The position numbers and the translations under genes are program-made. From Adiantum capillus-veneris (lineage: Eukaryota; Streptophyta; Polypodiopsida; Polypodiales; Pteridaceae), in assembly GCA_014529385.2 (NCBI GenBank), contig CM043966.1, positions 41,541,537 through 41,605,536 on the forward strand: a stretch of 64,000 nt of DNA. The letters are read 5' to 3'. The notes under the pieces were generated by a model that did not search any database, was not told the DNA's origin, and saw only the letters and a program-made list of their open reading frames with translations. This document shows, in pieces, positions 1 through 11,537 of this stretch (within the stretch, counting starts at the first letter, position 1; each line of letters begins with the position of its first letter).

Positions 1-1342
1 GATTTTTGTCTTCTTAGCTCCATTGGAACATGGAGAGAATCAAAGATCAACTACTTGTCCAAGTCATGCTTCATTGAAAGACAAAGAGAAGCAAGTTTAA
101 CCATTTGTCCATGCTAGGGATTTCATTGACGTAATCAAGATCGTGTGATTACGTTAATAACTCTAGTAATTACACAAGAAAAACATGTGGTCACGTTGAT
201 TGTTAACGTGACTTTGATGATGACCTGCAAAAACCTAGAGAAACGTTTAGCCCACCAGGTTTGAGCATATTCCCTAAGAGTCTCATCGAGGCTCTTTATT
301 TTTCGGTAGAAGGCATTGCTTGGTGGGACCGTTGAGAAAATAAAAACCTCGGCAGTCGTAATTATATAAAGTAAACCTCGTGCTTACCGTGGTGCTTTGA
401 CCAGGCAAATCTCTAGGGAGTGTATCGAGTGCCGACTACAATCATCTCCTTGTGAATTGACCTAAGGTTACAGAGTCACAGGTCCATTTTTTGGGCCGAA
501 CGTGATTCTTAATTCGGTAACCACTTCTAAAAATATTTAAATCCTTTACCAAACATAAAGGTACAAAACAAAAACGATTGAAAATTTGGAGAGTCATGCT
601 CATTGTGACGAAGCCATTGGTCCAAATGAGGGCTGTAATTGGTTTTAGAAGATGAGCATATGCAAATGAACAGGTCGATAGTCAAGGGTTGGATGTTTTG
701 TACTAGTGTACTGGGCATATAAAGATCCATGAAGTCTTGCATTTTTTACCATCATAGATTTGAGTTGATATACATTGTCACTGCACAATATAAGAGCTAT
801 AATCATTAATTCAGTGAAAATAGCTTTTATATATTGAATTGGTTGCATAAGAAGATTTCTTTGCGTTATTTCATGCATTGGTTTATACAGAGAGTGCATT
901 ATGTATTATGAAAGATTATTAGTGCATGACATGACCAATTGTAGATATTATTGCTTTCGTGTTTTTTTTTGCAAATAATTGTTTTATTGTTTTCAAATCA
1001 AAGAGGATGTATAAATAATAATAATAATAATAATTGCATTGAGAAATTCATGGCATTGTTGTTTTTATTATGCCTTGTAGAGAGTGCATTGCAATGTGTA
1101 TGTTTGCTCACAACATAGGTGATCGATATGTGGATTGACTAGAGTGCATTGCAATCTCATATCATGCAGATTTGATTACTTTCTTAGTGATTAGTTTTTT
1201 AATATATATTGAAAATAAGCAAAATGTTTTAAAAGCTGAACATCAAGTTCTTTTGTCTTCAATTTTAAATTAAAAGCAATGAGAAAAATGTCTGCACAAG
1301 TGGTATGAAGAAGCCAAAGAATAAAAAAGCTCCTGGCGAAGA
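1..1342. other. Unassigned AT-rich sequence, no gene seen
   Basis: No reading frame here resembles a known protein. The stretch is AT-rich with short repeated words such as AGAGTGCATT near 1081 and 1141, and two inverted repeats near its left end (listed separately). It could be decayed transposon flank belonging to the hAT remnants that follow. I see no promoter or RNA gene. Confidence 0.5.
129..212. repeat. Two adjacent short inverted repeats
   Basis: ACGTAATCA at 129-137 is mirrored by TGATTACGT at 146-154 around an 8-bp loop. GTCACGTT at 190-197 is mirrored by AACGTGAC at 205-212 around a 7-bp loop. Each could form a small hairpin, or be a paired binding site for bZIP-type factors, because ACGT cores are present. 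No function is shown. Confidence 0.5.
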
Positions 1343-1856
1343 GTGGGATTATGCTCACAACATATGCAACTGCTATATGGAGTGGTAATGTAACTTTTGC
1401 TTCACAACAAAATCAGGCGGTGAACCACGTAATAGGGACCATTTTTTGGGTAACATTAAAAAGAGTTGTAAGAAGTGTGAACATCCTTAGGCACGTGCAA
1501 TTGCAAAGCCTTTGAGAGAAGACCTCACCAAAAAAGGTGGCAAGAGACAACATATTTATAGCTTTGTTATGGATGCAAGTCAAGAGCAGTGTAGTCAGAG
1601 CCAAATATTAACTCTGTGGATCCTGTGGTGACACCAACTAACCTTGGAAAGAGCCTGCACAGAGAGAGGAAATGTCAAGCAGAATTCCTTTTAAGTGTCA
1701 ATGAAGGTGGACTTGGTCAAATGAATAAAAAATCATTCCATCAAAGCTTTCAGATGCAGTCTCTAGAAGAAGCACAAACTACACTCGCCAAAGCAATATT
1801 CTTCACTTGGTCATGGTAGACAACAATCATTGGAAGGACACTTAGAAGAAAACCTT
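1343..1856 (+). pseudogene. hAT transposase 5' fragment (partial second copy)
   Basis: This segment matches 4,838-5,345 nearly base for base, starting at the shared GTGGGATTAT word and ending where both read GACAACAATCATTGGAAGGA. It corresponds to the BED-type zinc-finger end and the adjoining linker of the hAT transposase gene at 4.8-6.8 kb. The reading frame is broken by several stop codons, and the rest of the gene (DUF659 core and hAT C-terminus) is missing. It is therefore a truncated duplicate lying on the same strand about 3.5 kb upstream of the longer copy. It cannot encode a working transposase. Confidence 0.75.
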
Positions 1857-2100
1857 GATTAATTATAAAAGCCAAGCGTGCGAGTACTTCACATAAGCAT
1901 AAAGGGAGAGAAGGGATCCACAAAGGAAAAAGAGAGATTTTACTAAAACATGGCATCATGGAATTGCCAACGCGTTTCGGCTTATTGAGTCTCATCAGGG
2001 TATTCCATGAATACAAAAAATTCTCTCTTTAGGCTTTTCGTTTTATAAGCACTTTTGGAGGGGGAAAATCTAAGACTTTTGGAGGGAAATGTGGGTAGCT

Positions 2101-2330
2101 GGGCACTCATTGGGCTTGAGTACAGCTTCAAGAGTTTAAATGGTGATGGATGTAGACCAAGAAATAGATTGGCTTTTTTGGGCATTCATTGGGTTTGTGT
2201 ACAACTTTAAGAGTTTAAAATGGTGATGGGTGTATACCTAGAAAAAGATTGGCTTTCTCTAGTTGAGCATTAAATGGGCTTGTGTACAACTTCATGGTGA
2301 TGGATGAATACCAGGAAATAGATTTTCTTT
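2101..2330. repeat. Three diverged ~80-bp tandem repeats
   Basis: Three units begin near 2,101, 2,180 and 2,264. Each contains the order GGGC(A)TTCATTGGG-like start, TGTGTACAACTT, GGTGATGGATG and GAAATAGATT. The period is about 79-84 bp. Divergence between units shows an old local duplication. No coding potential is seen in the repeat. Confidence 0.7.
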
Positions 2331-3350
2331 GTTGAAAGTTAGTGTAATTCCTTGGGAGGGGAAACTTTTAAGGTGTTAACTATTGGTGATCTTTAGAGAG
2401 ATTGCATAAAGTGGTACCAATGGCTAGGGGGTTTCATGAAGCACTAGAATCCTTGATAAGGGACAAAGCATTAGATTTCTCCAAGAGATTTTGTCGTAAC
2501 CCCTCCTTTGTTATACAACATTGAAGAAATGAGCTGTGCAACAATGAATTTGATGTACATGGCTAGCTTAGGTTAAGGTTTGGGCCCACAGTGTGGTGGA
2601 AGGTTAGATTGAGGTTTGGGCCAAGAGTCTGGTGGAGGCAAACGTTTAGCTTAAAAGAAGCTTGGGGTTATGGGGGCAAGGTTAACTTTGCTTAGTATTA
2701 GATTTTTTATGAGGGAAAGGCTATCTTAGTACCAGTCACCAGGCAAATAGCAATGACAAACTATAAAATTGGTGCGATTTACCATCGGTTAAACTGATAA
2801 ATGAACTTGAAAGGGTTGCATCTCCATCGGATGCATGTGGACTTGGAAGGGTTGTATCTCCATCAGATGTATGTGGAGACTTACAAATTACAATTTAGTA
2901 CAATTTTAAGGTGGGGTGCAAGTCTGTGTCAGTAGATTGTTAACTATGTCCTGCAAGTGGATAGTTAAGTAAACAGAGGTTGGTTATGATAATAACACTG
3001 TATCCAACTAGGTGCAAATAAAAAGCAGGTAGAGGCATTTTTAAGATAGGTTACGGTATGCAAGGTTTTAAGACAACCAAAAAGGGGCAAGGTTTAATAT
3101 GGTTTAGCATTAGAGTTTTATGAGGTCAGGCTCAACTTAGTTCTAGGTCACCAACTAGGCGAGGCAAAGACCTGGGAATGTACAAGGTGGAAAAATGGAA
3201 TTAAATTTCAAGGTAAGGTCAAAGATGATTAAAGTTGTGGGTTATAACATACAAGGAAGGTGGGGTCAAGGCACATAAAGCTATTAATTTTAGCAAGGTG
3301 TGGATGTACAAGATGAAGGGATGAAAACACATGTATAAGGGGGATACAAT

Positions 3351-3500
3351 CCACATATAGCTATAAGATAGGTGCCTTTTAGATGAGGGTAAAGTGATAA
3401 ATTACTTAGAAGGGCTACATCTGCATGATCCACATATAGCTATAAGATAGGTGCCTTTTAGATGAGGGTAAAGTGATAAATTACTTAGATGGGCTCCATC
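3351..3500. repeat. Two-copy tandem repeat, 79-bp period
   Basis: The block beginning CCACATATAGCTATAAGATA occurs at 3,351 and again at 3,430, almost unchanged, giving a 79-bp period. The tail of each unit (GGGCTACATCT / GGGCTCCATCT) is related to a shorter repeat at 2,811-2,880 that reads GGGTTG(C/T)ATCTCCATC. This is a local duplication in the spacer. Confidence 0.75.
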
Positions 3501-4220
3501 TTCACCGAATGCATGTGGAGATTAATAAACAAATTGTACAATTGTAAGGTGGGGTGCTGCTGTGAGGGTAGGTTAATCACTAAGCTCTTCTAGCAAAGGA
3601 TAGTAAAGCTGCCTCGAGGTTAGCAAAGCTAAAAAGGACCTTGTATGTTGAAAAATTTGTTATGGTAGTGGATAGTCAAGTAGAGAGATATGGTTGCATG
3701 GAGACAATAAGAGGCTCTTGAAGGTGGGCAAATGAGGTTTTATCTACTCATGGGTTTGATGGAAATGGTGATTGCTTGGCTTGGGCAGTGTGAAGTAGTT
3801 AAGCAGATCTATGCAACAAGTGGATGTTTAACTAATGGAAGGGCAAAGGAATAAATTTTGAGCTAGCTACTCTTCATGTATCAATACCAAGAGAATTGGT
3901 TGGACTTGATGTTCATGCAAGGGCAAGGCACCTATATCTGGCATGGATCATCACTTGTGGAACGAAAGAAGTCCACAAGAGCAAGAATCATCACTTTGTG
4001 GATGCAATTATTGGATGTTTCAAGCACCTTAGACACTCCAACTCAATTCATAGCACTAAGGACGCATGATTTTGATCTCATTAACTAGCTAAAGTTTGTT
4101 GGCTTGCCGCATCTTCTAAACTCTTTCCAAAACATACTCATTGCATCTACAAGCAATGTAGGAGATAATGAGTAGAACTTGCTGATTAGCTAAAAAATGA
4201 AAAATGAAGCGAAAGGGCAA

Positions 4221-4244
4221 GGAGGGGGGTCAGGGGGGGGGGGG
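4221..4244 (+). repeat. Guanine run, possible G-quadruplex
   Basis: GGAGGGGGG followed after two bases by a run of 12 G. Such runs can fold into G-quadruplexes, but this is a low-complexity tract with no sign of a role. Confidence 0.5.
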
Positions 4245-4837
4245 ATTTGCAGTAAGGGCATGTTGCAATGTTTAACCTCCTGTTTCCTGGCTCAAGTAAC
4301 AACTAAAAAGCATAAATCAAGGGAGATAACCATGGAAAAGGTTCACTTACTACCATAAGTAAGGTATAGAGGGAGATTTGGCAAAGGCACTCTACAGAGT
4401 AATGGGAATGGGGATTTTGAGAGGGGGGAAAAAGGTATTATAACATGGTTTAAGGCAGATGCATGTGTATACTGAAGCATCCTCGGTTGAGCAAACCCAG
4501 ATGAAGTGTCCGTCGATCTTGGCTTAGCAAAATCAGAGTGTTTAGGTAGAGGTGCTTACCAAAGTAAAGGGGAAGTGGATCGGGAGAGAAAAATAGCTTG
4601 TGTCAAGTTGGAATCATGGGTATCACAGGCCAATGTTGATGAAGCATTTCCATTGATCCTTGTGAAACAAAAATGGCTTGCTATTGTTTAATGGAAGGCC
4701 ATGGAAAGGGGTGGCCTACACATTGCAAGCCCTTTGAAAATGAGTATCTCGATCATGTTGAAGAAAAAACCCTTTCTCTTGGAGACAGACCCGCGGAAAA
4801 ATGGGTGTAAAGACCTCCCCACAAGCTGTAGAACCGT

Positions 4838-6780
4838 CACGTGGTGGGATTATTCTCACAACATATACGGTCGATATATGGAGTGGTAATGTAAATTTTG
4901 CTTCACAACAAAATCAGGCGGTGAACCACGTATTAGGGACCATTTTTTGGGTAGCATTAGAAAGAGTTGTAAGAAATATGAACATCCTCAGGCACCTGCA
5001 ATTGCAAAGCCTTTGAGAGAAGGCCTCACCAAAAAAGGTGGCAAGAGACAACAGATATATAGCTCCATTATGGATGCAAGTCAAGAGTAATGTAGTCAGA
5101 ACCAGATATTAACTCTGTTGATCCTGTGGTGACACCAACTAACCTTGGAGAAGAGCCTACACAGGGAGAGGAAATGTCAAGAAGTATTCCTTTTAACTGT
5201 CACAATGAAGGTGGACTTGGTCAAATGCATCAAAAATCATTGCATCAAAGCTTTCAGATGCAGTCTCTAGAAGAAGCACAAACTACACTCGCCAAAGCAA
5301 TATTCTTCACTTGGTCACGGTTGACAACAATCATTGGAAGGACGCTTGAAAGAAAACTGATGAGTTTGGCCCAAATTTTTAGCTCCTTATCACACGATAT
5401 GAAATGTTCTCTTGGAAAAATGTTACATCTAAGTCAAAGAGCGTGTTGCCAAAATAATACTTGGGAATATTTCGCTTTCAGGATGCACAATTGTGAGTGA
5501 TCGTTGGTTAAATGTTCAAAGAAGACCACTGATCAATGTAATGCTAGTTTGTCCAAAGGAAAAACGTTCATAAAGGCGATTGATAGTTTTTGTACAATTA
5601 AAAGTGGCAAATACATTTCTGAGGTCTAGATTAATGTAATTAAAGAAACTGGTGCTGAACATGTCATTCAAGTAGTCATGGACAATGCAAAGAATTGTCA
5701 AACCTCTAGTAAATAAATAAAGAAGTGCTTTCCATACATTTTTGCCAATGGTAGTAATATGCACACCTTTAACTTGGTACTGAAGGATCAATACACTAGT
5801 GACGAAACCACATGGTTCGCCAAAATAACTGACATAGCGCGTCAAGTTGTGAAATTTATCTTAAAACGACAAAGAGTGCTCGATTTGTACAGAATGTGCA
5901 TGTCAATGATGTTGAAACTTCCTACTATATCTCGGTTTTGCACGCATTTTTATACATTGGAATCACTTCTCCGCAATAAGTGCGTTGTGATTGACACTTT
6001 CAATTGCACGGCCTTTGATGAATGGCATCTTGAACAGAAAGAAAAAGTGAAAGAGAAAATTACATGTCTACGTGGAAACATAAACAAGGTTGCTTGGCGG
6101 AGGAGTGTAATGGATGCATACCATGTAATGATGCCCGTTATGTTTGCAATTTGTAACCTTGATCAAAAGGCACCAAATATGGGCAAAGTGTGGATGACAT
6201 GGTGGTCAGTCCAACAGAGTCTTGAAAATCCTGAGGAGCTGAAAGACTCTGTAGCAGAGAAGGAGTGGAGACTACCATTCTTTGGTAAGCAACTAAGAAT
6301 TTTGGCCAAGTATTTTCATGAAAGATGGAAGAGCGCTTATAGTCCACTCGATAGTGTGGCTTACATGCTCAATCTAGAGTATTGGAATTTAAATTTGATG
6401 TCCAATATAGAGGTAGTCAGTGATTTCTATCACATGGTCAACATGTTCTACTCCAACATTCAGGACCGAATTGATTGTATCAAAGAAATGAATGCATTTA
6501 GATTTAAAAAAGGTCCTTTTACGAATGATTTTGTACAATCAATGGCAAAAGAGAAACCTGCATGGAAGTGGTGGAGTGATGAATGGTGGAGAGCATTACT
6601 CGACCTTACGTCCCCTTGCAATGAAAGTACTGGCACAATGTACAGCAAACTCAAGTTCATATCACTATTCGCAACAGGCTATTAGTAGACAGAGTAAAAA
6701 ATTTAGTGTACATGTATTGCAATGAAAGAAGAGTTCAATGTTGGTGTATCTCAATGCACTATAGACAAAAAAGAAGAGAA
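4838..6780 (+). pseudogene. hAT-family transposase, decayed
   Basis: A broken gene for an hAT (hobo/Ac/Tam3) DNA transposase. Three parts can be read across several frames. A BED-type finger lies at about 4,880-4,990, with a C-x2-C followed by H/C residues and a stop at the position usually held by Trp. A DUF659-like core lies at about 5,480-5,790, with short strings such as GCTIVSD, VMDNAKNCQ and HTFNLVLKD typical of these plant proteins. The longest open stretch, 5,759-6,685, runs through the RNase-H-like core. A C-terminal dimerisation region at about 6,600-6,760 ends in VKNLVYMYCN-type residues. Stops (for example near 5,630 and 5,716) and frameshifts rule out function. No terminal inverted repeats or 8-bp target duplication were identified. 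Confidence 0.85.
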
Positions 6781-7040
6781 TCTGATAATAGATGTGGAAG
6801 TTGAATTACAAGGAGACCCACAACACTCAGACTTGGAACCAAATAACAATTTCACATATTCAATATAGATTGAGAGTAGAATGAAGATTTTGTCAAATAA
6901 CATTATGAAAGAACTTGTATTCAATGTATTTTGGTCATATATAATGCTCATTTTCGCGATTATACATAGTTTGTCAATCTCAATTGTGATGCTCAATCTT
7001 GGTGGGCTTGCTTGAATTTATACTCATTTTCCATGCCAAA

Positions 7041-7970
7041 TTTTGGTGGATACGCCACGACGGACGTCAGCATAGCGAGAACTCACCTAACAAGATTTGT
7101 CAGCTAAGCACGAAGCTCGACCTGCAGGCGCCTAGAAGCAAGCATAAGGTGTCAACCTACACTCGACCGACTCTCGACTACTTCCTACAGAGGTCTCTAC
7201 CCAATGTCTAAGCTGCAACCTACAGGAGTGCATAAGAGGAGATTTCCTACAACGCTTTCAAGAGCCGAATACCCATCAAACGTTCTCGAAACGCTACGGA
7301 ACTTGAAGGAAACCCTATTAACACCAATAGGTCGCTCTCCCTAAGGTCCATGAACCAAAACGCCAACCCTAAACACCTGGTGCAAAATCACGTAGGATGT
7401 CTGGTCGAAATTTGCAGGTCGCCGTTTTCAAAAAACTAAAGTGCCTAATGTGTAGCTCTACTCAATACGAACGCATGGATATGTTAAAATGCAAAAACAG
7501 ACAACGTATGCTCACTGAATCACAAGATATAGCTCGTGGATCGAGCTCGCAAATCCAGAGCGTACACACGTAATGTAGGTTTTGGCACGTAGCTCTCTTC
7601 AGGGGCAACACGTTGCACTTCTCCGCACTCGATTCCGACCACCGGTGCGCGCGTAGCGTCAAGATAAAACTCTCACTCTCTCTCGTACACAGAGTACGCT
7701 CACTCACACAGACAAAAACTTATAAAATGACGAAAGGTTTTTTTCATTAAGGTCAAAAGTGGTATAAATAACTTACAATCTCAAACCCTAATGTTCCGAT
7801 TTAACCATTCACTCAGTCTAAATGTCAAAAATGGGATCCAATCTGGAAACTTCTGCAAGCCCCACTATTTACAAAGGTGAAATGACGGTTTTTCTCCATT
7901 AAAGAATAATTACAAAAAATAATATCCTTCCGGGCAATCATCCTCCGTTGGGTGTGTCCAGCCGCTAACA
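7041..7970 (-). repeat. Element X 3' LTR (B-type LTR)
   Basis: About 930 bp ending in CTAACA next to a purine tract. It aligns by eye along its length with the LTRs at 46,197-47,102 and 60,450-61,248: shared blocks include ACGGACGTCAGCA, the AAATCACGTAGGATGTCTGG half-palindrome, CGCACTCGATTCCGACCACC and AATAATTACAAAAAAT. The left edge reads TTTTGG where the other copies have TGTTGG, so the terminal dinucleotide appears mutated. Confidence 0.8.
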
Positions 7971-7984
7971 CTCCCCCCTCCTAG
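7971..7984 (-). other. Polypurine tract of element X
   Basis: On the minus strand the 14 bases read CTAGGAGGGGGGAG, directly followed by the LTR start TGTTAG. This is the expected plus-strand primer site of an LTR retrotransposon and fixes the orientation of X and the identity of 7,041-7,970 as its 3' LTR. Confidence 0.8.
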
Positions 7985-7986
7985 TT

Positions 7987-8004
7987 CATGTCGTCCTCGA
8001 CATG
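7987..8004. other. Short hairpin beside the X polypurine tract
   Basis: CATGTCG (7,987-7,993) is the exact reverse complement of CGACATG (7,998-8,004) with a 4-base loop. It lies between the ORF stop and the polypurine tract. It could be an RNA hairpin in the 3' untranslated part of X; no family equivalent was found. Confidence 0.45.
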
Positions 8005-8021
8005 GCAGTATAGATGCTTCT

Positions 8022-11000
8022 TTAGTGTAGCCTTTCGCGCATCTTCAGAAGAGACTCATATCGCGCATGCTGAGCCAGTAATGTCAGACCGAATATTTCT
8101 GTATTGATGGTGAAGAAACCTGTGTAGAAGGCTTCTTCAAAGGCCTGGAGGTGATACGAAGGCAAAAACATGATTCTTGTATAAAGGGCATGTATCACCT
8201 CATGGGAAGGCTGAGTAGACAAATCATATGCACATCTATATGTGTCTTGGAAGAAGAAGATGTTGTTTGTTGCCTGTCCTAGTTTAAAGGTTTCAAAAAC
8301 CGCCAGTAGGGTTTTACAGATTTTTCTAAGCATGATGCAAGATAGGTCAGGCGAGCCAGTGAACAATTTAATGGCACCCGTTATGGTTTTCACCATGTAT
8401 TGCTCACTCATTCTCTCGCTTGCCTTCAAGCCTGGCAGCTTTGGGTAATTGAGCCATGTGGGTTGGCTTTTCTACAGCAGCTCTTGTGCTTTCCATGTTC
8501 GCATCTTTGGTAGAGGGCAAAAACTAAGGTTGTCTCTGACTCTTTTAGGCGCCTCTACCAGGTGAATTAAATATTGCGGGTATTTGGTTAGCCATGCCTT
8601 TCTCCACTTGGACTGAGAGTCCACAATCATCTTAACTCCTTCTGGTTTGGAGATATCTGCTTTGTATAATGGCAGTATTGGTTCCTCTTTAATCCGTTTG
8701 TTTATTGTAGCGGCTTCATACTTTAGAAGAGGATATGGGAGAGATGGTTGTAGCCATTCATGCCGAATGATATTGGCATCTAACTTTTGAATGGTCATAG
8801 ATTTAAATATCTCTGCTCCCACTCCATTGCTTCTTTGACCGTGTCATTTATTGCCACTTCTATTGCCTTCTTTAGATTTTCTTCTTCTTCTTGTGTCAGA
8901 TCCTGGGGTTCTTGTGACGGTCCCACAAGGATGTCCTCTTGCATAGTGGTGTCCACTGGATCTGACACATTTTCTATGTCAATGCCTACCATTGTTGTTG
9001 GCCCTGTGCTCAAGTGTTGCTCTTCAGTCTGTTGTTGGACTTTCAGCTCATCTATCTGCTTCAAATATGCCTTCTTTTCCTGTTCCGCTTGATCTCCCAT
9101 GTTTACTAAGAGGTCGTTCAGATCTGCATTGGTTTTTTCAGCCTCTTCTAGCTTCCTCTTGGTGTCTTCATTTTCTATTTGCAATCTCTTTAGTTCCTCG
9201 TCCATCTTCTTTTTCAAGGCTTCTAGCTCCTCTTTCATGGCCTTGTTCTCATCTTCTAGATGGTTTTGCATTACAAGGGAGCCCTTGGCCAGCATTAGTC
9301 TTTGTCTCTTCTCTAGTGTCAACTGCTTTTGGAGCTCCTTCATCTGTTCTTCATATAGATCATTCTCTGAAGTTGTGCCAATCGAGGTAGCAACTCTGAA
9401 TCTGGCCGGAGATGCCCTTAGCCTTTGGATGGTCTGATCTTTCACTTTCATTTGATCTTTTAGCTCTATCACTTCATCCTGGATTGCCTCATGTTCTATC
9501 TCCGCCTTTTCCTTAGCATTCCTCAAGGTTTCAACCTCTTTGGACTCATCAGCAAGCTATAGTGTTAAATTGTCCCTCTCTTTCTCCACATCTATCAGTG
9601 ACTTGCTGATTTTCTTGTATTCCTCCTCTGCTCTTTGAAGCTTTTGTTCTGCTGCCTGACTCTGTCGTTCCATCTCTTGGCATCTTTGTAGTGCTGCTTC
9701 CAAATCGGCTTGCAACTTGGTTTGTTTCTCTATGTTCTCTTGGCCTTGTTTTTGCAGTGAGTCCACGTCAGCTTTGATATGAACTTCATTTGTTTTGAGA
9801 TGGTCAATTTCACTCTCAGTGGCCATTGATTTTGCTCTGAGCCCGGTTAGTTTTTGCATCACTACATCCCAATCATTGGTTGGTGGCTATAGATCCACTG
9901 TATCTGTGGCCATCTCCTTTAACTCCACTAACCGAAGGCTCTGCATATATTCCTTGGCTCTTGAGCTCGACAGCTCAAAAGCTGCCGTAGCTGCCTCTTC
10001 TCAAGAATACCCAGCAGCTACTAGATCAAGAAATATTCTATAGTTTCTTTCTTCTGGATCTGGCTTCTCATCTTTTGGCTCAACTTCTGCCTTTTTCTCT
10101 TCCTCTTTATTCTTCTCTTGCTTGGAATCTTTTTGTTCATCAGGTCTTTTCAGCTCCTCTTTTTGTTGGGTTTGTAGAGGACTAAGAGGAGGTGGTGATG
10201 GTGGTGGGGTGATTCTCGGCTTGACGATGGAGTTGGTTGCTTCTTCTTGAAATCCGGATCTACCTTTGTTTTTCTCTCTCTTTCTTGGCCTTCCTACTCT
10301 TCTAGCAGCTGCCGTCTCACTTCGTCCACCTCTTCTTCTGTAAACGGTATATTCGTGATATTTTCTGCCGTAGCATCTAAGATCTCAAAGCTCTTGATAT
10401 AATCTTCAAATCGTTCCCTCTGAATCCTTCGAGATGATCTAGACATAGCCTCAAGGGATGGCTTCCATAACTCTCTCAGATCCCCTTTTAGTGCTCTCTC
10501 GGCTCTGAAACTTTCCATCAGTCTTTCTAGCCGCGCTGTTCTCTGTGACTTTGTTTCCTTGAGTGGCAACTGTAGCATTTTCTTTTTTCCCTTCTTTGGC
10601 TCTGGCGGCTCTTCTAGCACGGTCTCTAACCAGTGCTTCAACCTTGTGGCTACCCTGGGCGCCTTAGGAGGTTCTTCTTCTTTGTCTTCTTTCAGCTTTA
10701 GCCAATCATTTTTTGAGGGAGGTAGAGGCCAGTTTCCCTTTGCATGCAATGCTCCATAGACAACTTTTGTTATCAGCTCACCAGGTACAATATAGGTGGG
10801 ATTTTCGGTCCCCATCTTCATAAGATTGTCATGGATGTAAGCGGCATAATTTATCTCTTTTGGTTTGCTCTTCTGCATTGCCCAGGTGAAAGTGTGGCAA
10901 TAGCTCTAGGTGGCATCCTGTATTTCTATGGCCGCTTGATACACATGTGGAAGTATTGATTGTATAGCTGGCTCATGATAGCCACCTTCGGGTTTGCAAT

Positions 11001-11537
11001 ATCTTTAAATGTGTAGTTATTCTTCTTTTTTGAGTAGACCTTAACATCATCTCGCCTCTTTGTCACACTGTCTCCTTTGTTTGAGATGTCAAGTGCTGCT
11101 GCCACCACCTTCTCTGTAATGACAATCATTGTATCAGGCTTGCCTTGCAGATCTGTGACTCGGGCTATGCCCTCCTCTTTGATTGTGGTGACAAATTCCC
11201 ACACTCTTTTAACATCAATCCTTGCTAGCAAGGCTTCAAAGTAGTTGTGGAGATCTAGTTTCTCTAAGTAATCCCCCATCTTGCTCCTGAAAAATTCATT
11301 TAGCTCTCGAGGTATCATGGGTAGCTCCACTGCATTGCCCTCCGGATCTTTAAATACTCCTTGGTAGATTCTCAGATCATTGGTCTCTAGCAGGTCATCT
11401 TGAATCCACGTGCTTGTGGGCTTCAGGATTCCCTCTGGGATAACAAAAGGCTCCACTTCTTCTAAGTAGTCCTTTATTGTCATCCTCTTCTTCTTTGCAG
11501 GTGATTTTATGGCTGCCATGGATCTTGTTGCACTCAA
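8022..11537 (-). pseudogene. Element X coiled-coil protein, decayed (~1,170 codons)
   Basis: One long ancestral ORF, now broken by stops (TAG near 9,555, others near 9,890, 10,010 and 8,470) and frameshifts near 10,930 and 8,815. Reading N to C: residues 1 to ~390 form a globular region starting MSATRSMAAIKSP with a Lys/Arg-rich patch; near residue 415 there is a basic VGRPRKREK string resembling an AT-hook and nuclear signal; then a Pro-rich linker (PPPSPPPL), a highly charged K/E segment, a long Glu/Lys/Gln/Leu-rich coiled coil (about residues 560-880), and a globular C-terminal region of ~280 residues. The N-terminal region loosely recalls the putative plant transposon protein family found in other plant retroelements, but I cannot confirm that. 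It has no protease, RT or integrase motif. It occupies the gag-pol position of a retrotransposon, so it is probably a captured or element-specific structural or DNA-binding protein. Function unknown. Confidence 0.65.

Larger units (their letters stand above)
1857..4837. other. Unassigned spacer between the two hAT fragments
   Basis: About 3 kb without a recognisable gene. It contains several short, diverged tandem repeats (2,101-2,330, 2,811-2,880 and 3,351-3,500) and a G-run at 4,221-4,244. Short frames at 3,876-4,088 and 4,506-4,691 have no recognisable motif and sit in sequence of the same composition as the surroundings. The stretch may be internal filler of a large non-autonomous hAT-type element, since it is bracketed by two copies of the same transposase end, but no terminal inverted repeats were found. 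Confidence 0.5.

Noticed and set aside
4506-4889. Small plus-strand ORFs before the hAT gene
   Set aside because: They have no motif; the downstream one overlaps the BED-finger region in the wrong frame.
7033-7041. Primer site of a second element left of the X LTR (GCCAA before TTTTGG)
   Set aside because: Only a few bases agree with the tRNA-Asp site and the flank is hAT-side AT-rich sequence; judged coincidental.
8787-9437. Long plus-strand frames opposite the X coiled-coil region
   Set aside because: They are Ser/Phe/Leu-rich mirror frames of the Glu/Lys-rich coiled coil on the minus strand and have no domain pattern.
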